Positions 15,510-18,906 of a DNA stretch of 18,906 nucleotides are shown here, piece after piece. Each line of letters opens with the position of its first letter. The first letter of the stretch is position 1. This DNA is from Acetobacteraceae bacterium (GTDB lineage: Bacteria; Pseudomonadota; Alphaproteobacteria; Acetobacterales; Acetobacteraceae). The position numbers and the translations under genes were made by a program. The notes beneath the pieces are model-generated. The model worked only from the letters and a program-made list of their open reading frames with translations. It did no database searches and had not been told where the DNA came from. The stretch spans positions 1 through 18,906 of the forward strand of contig DAHUXX010000266.1 of assembly GCA_027306955.1 (NCBI GenBank), written 5' to 3'.

Positions 15510-15527
15510 AGGACCGTTGGCCCACGC

Positions 15528-17981
<2,454 letters not shown>

Positions 17982-18021
17982 GCCCGTGCGCTCGCTCCTG
18001 TGGTTGTGTTGGGATTGTGAG

Positions 18022-18050
18022 AATCTAGCGCAAATCCTCGGCAATTCCAA
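18022..18050 (-). promoter_or_regulatory. Candidate gyrB promoter in the recF-gyrB gap
   Basis: On the minus strand TTGGAA (18050-18045) and TAGATT (18027-18022) are exactly 17 bases apart, each matching 4 of 6 consensus bases. The stretch is conspicuously A/T-rich beside GC-rich genes. It overlaps nothing coding and would give a gyrB leader of about 33 bases. It could allow supercoiling-responsive expression independent of recF, as in other bacteria, but that is inference. Confidence 0.5.
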
Positions 18051-18053
18051 ATT

Positions 18054-18906
18054 TCACCCGGCGCGCGGAACGGTGGGAAACGGCGCCGGCGAAAGTCCGC
18101 CGCCGGCACACGCGAACAGCGTCGCGGCATCCGCCAGCGGCGCGAATTCGCCCGCCTCCGTGCCGGTCATCAGCGCCTGCGCGTCGAGGCCGGAAAGCGT
18201 CGCGAACAGCGCCGCGCGGCGCCCGGCGTCGAGGTGCACGAGCGGCTCGTCGAGCAGCAGCAGCGGCGCGAAGCCGCGCGCCCGCGCCACCACGGCCGCG
18301 TGGCCGAGCACGATGCCGACCAGCATCGCTTTCTGCTCGCCGGTGCTCGCCATCGCCGCGTCGAGCCCGCTCGCCGCGTCCTCGATCCCGAGGTCGGCGC
18401 GGTGGGCACCGACCGAGGCACTGCCGCTCGCGCGATCGGCCGCGCGGCCGCAGGCCAGCGCCGCGCGCAATCCTTCCTCGACGGCAAGGGCCGGTTCGCT
18501 TTCCAGCCGGCCGGCGATGGCGCAGTCGAGCACCAGCCGCACCACGGGAAACGGCGTGGCGGCGCCGGCGGCAAGCGTGGCATTGAGCTCGCGCACCAGC
18601 GCCAGGCGCCCCGCGGTGACGGCGACGGCATGGCGCGCCATCGCCTCCTCGAAGCCCGCGAGCCAGGCCGCGTCACCGCCCTCGGCGAGCACCCGCCGCC
18701 GGCTCGCCGCCGCCGTCTCCCACGCCGCGAGTGCGCGCGCATGCGCCGGCTCCACGCCCGCCGCCAGCCGGTCGAGGAAGCGCCGCCGCCCGCTCGCCGC
18801 CTCGCCGAACAGGCGGTCCATCTGCGGCGTGATCCAGACCGTGGCCACCCGTGTGGCAATCTCCGCCTGGCTGCGCGGCGCGGCGCCATCGAGGCGGAAC
18901 ACCCGT
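18054..18906 (-). CDS. recF: DNA replication and repair protein RecF, partial (C-terminal part)
   Basis: This SMC-like ATPase loads RecA at gaps. About 284 codons are visible; the first 90-100 residues, including Walker A, lie beyond the right edge. Visible family blocks are 'WITPQMDRLFGEAASGRRRFLDRL', the DNA-contact region 'GSASVGAHRADL', the ABC signature 'ASTGEQKAMLVGIVLGHA' and Walker B 'LLLLDEPLVHLD'. The first in-window candidate start, GTG at 18902, is internal and not the true start; the frame is open to the edge. The gene lies upstream of gyrB, matching the dnaA-dnaN-recF-gyrB order found near many bacterial origins, so dnaN and dnaA may lie just outside. The C-terminus 'SPAPFPTVPRAG' is slightly longer than usual. 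Confidence 0.93.
   Translation of the reverse strand, partial: RVFRLDGAAPRSQAEIATRVATVWITPQMDRLFGEAASGRRRFLDRLAAGVEPAHARALAAWETAAASRRRVLAEGGDAAWLAGFEEAMARHAVAVTAGRLALVRELNATLAAGAATPFPVVRLVLDCAIAGRLESEPALAVEEGLRAALACGRAADRASGSASVGAHRADLGIEDAASGLDAAMASTGEQKAMLVGIVLGHAAVVARARGFAPLLLLDEPLVHLDAGRRAALFATLSGLDAQALMTGTEAGEFAPLADAATLFACAGGGLSPAPFPTVPRAG

Overview
The window reads as high-GC chromosomal DNA of an alphaproteobacterium, most likely Rhodospirillales and probably Acetobacteraceae. Four things suggest this: a class I (archaeal-type) lysyl-tRNA synthetase, a ChvG/ChvI-type two-component pair, a GyrB with an extra segment after the TOPRIM domain, and a glycine/asparagine-rich repeat protein of a kind common in acetic-acid-bacterium relatives. 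The assignment rests on protein resemblance recognised by eye; no search was run.

Layout. (1) 1-1914, minus: the N-terminal 638 codons of a very large repetitive protein that runs off the left edge and has no Sec signal peptide. (2) 1981-4719, minus: a DinG/XPD-type Fe-S helicase. (3) 4807-8412, plus: class I LysRS followed 12 bases later by an MprF-like membrane protein whose aminoacyltransferase part is cut short. The pair probably forms an operon, since MprF enzymes consume Lys-tRNA. (4) 8436-8880, minus: a cold-shock protein gene with its own promoter, a near-palindrome over the -35 box that resembles the lac operator, leader hairpins and an intrinsic terminator. (5) 8918-11026, minus: an inositol-monophosphatase-family gene and an amidohydrolase gene in a tight two-gene operon. 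(6) 11084-12357, plus: coaE and dnaQ, overlapping by ATGA. (7) 12488-13033, minus: a HugZ/pyridoxamine-oxidase-like gene ended by an in-frame TAG, with its expected C-terminus still readable beyond the stop. (8) 13105-15509, plus: chvI and chvG. (9) 15528-18906, minus: gyrB and the C-terminal three quarters of recF, the gene order usual near dnaA/oriC.

Genes fill almost the whole window. The largest gaps are 202 bases (the csp leader and promoter) and 130 bases (occupied by the cut-off HugZ tail). I see no insertion sequence, prophage, CRISPR array, tRNA or rRNA. Most of the content is housekeeping, and I do not see a convincing new multigene system. The points most worth a second look are the interrupted HugZ-like gene, the LysRS/truncated-MprF pair, the lac-operator-like site at csp, the signal-less repeat protein, and a degenerate exonuclease-like N-terminus on the helicase.
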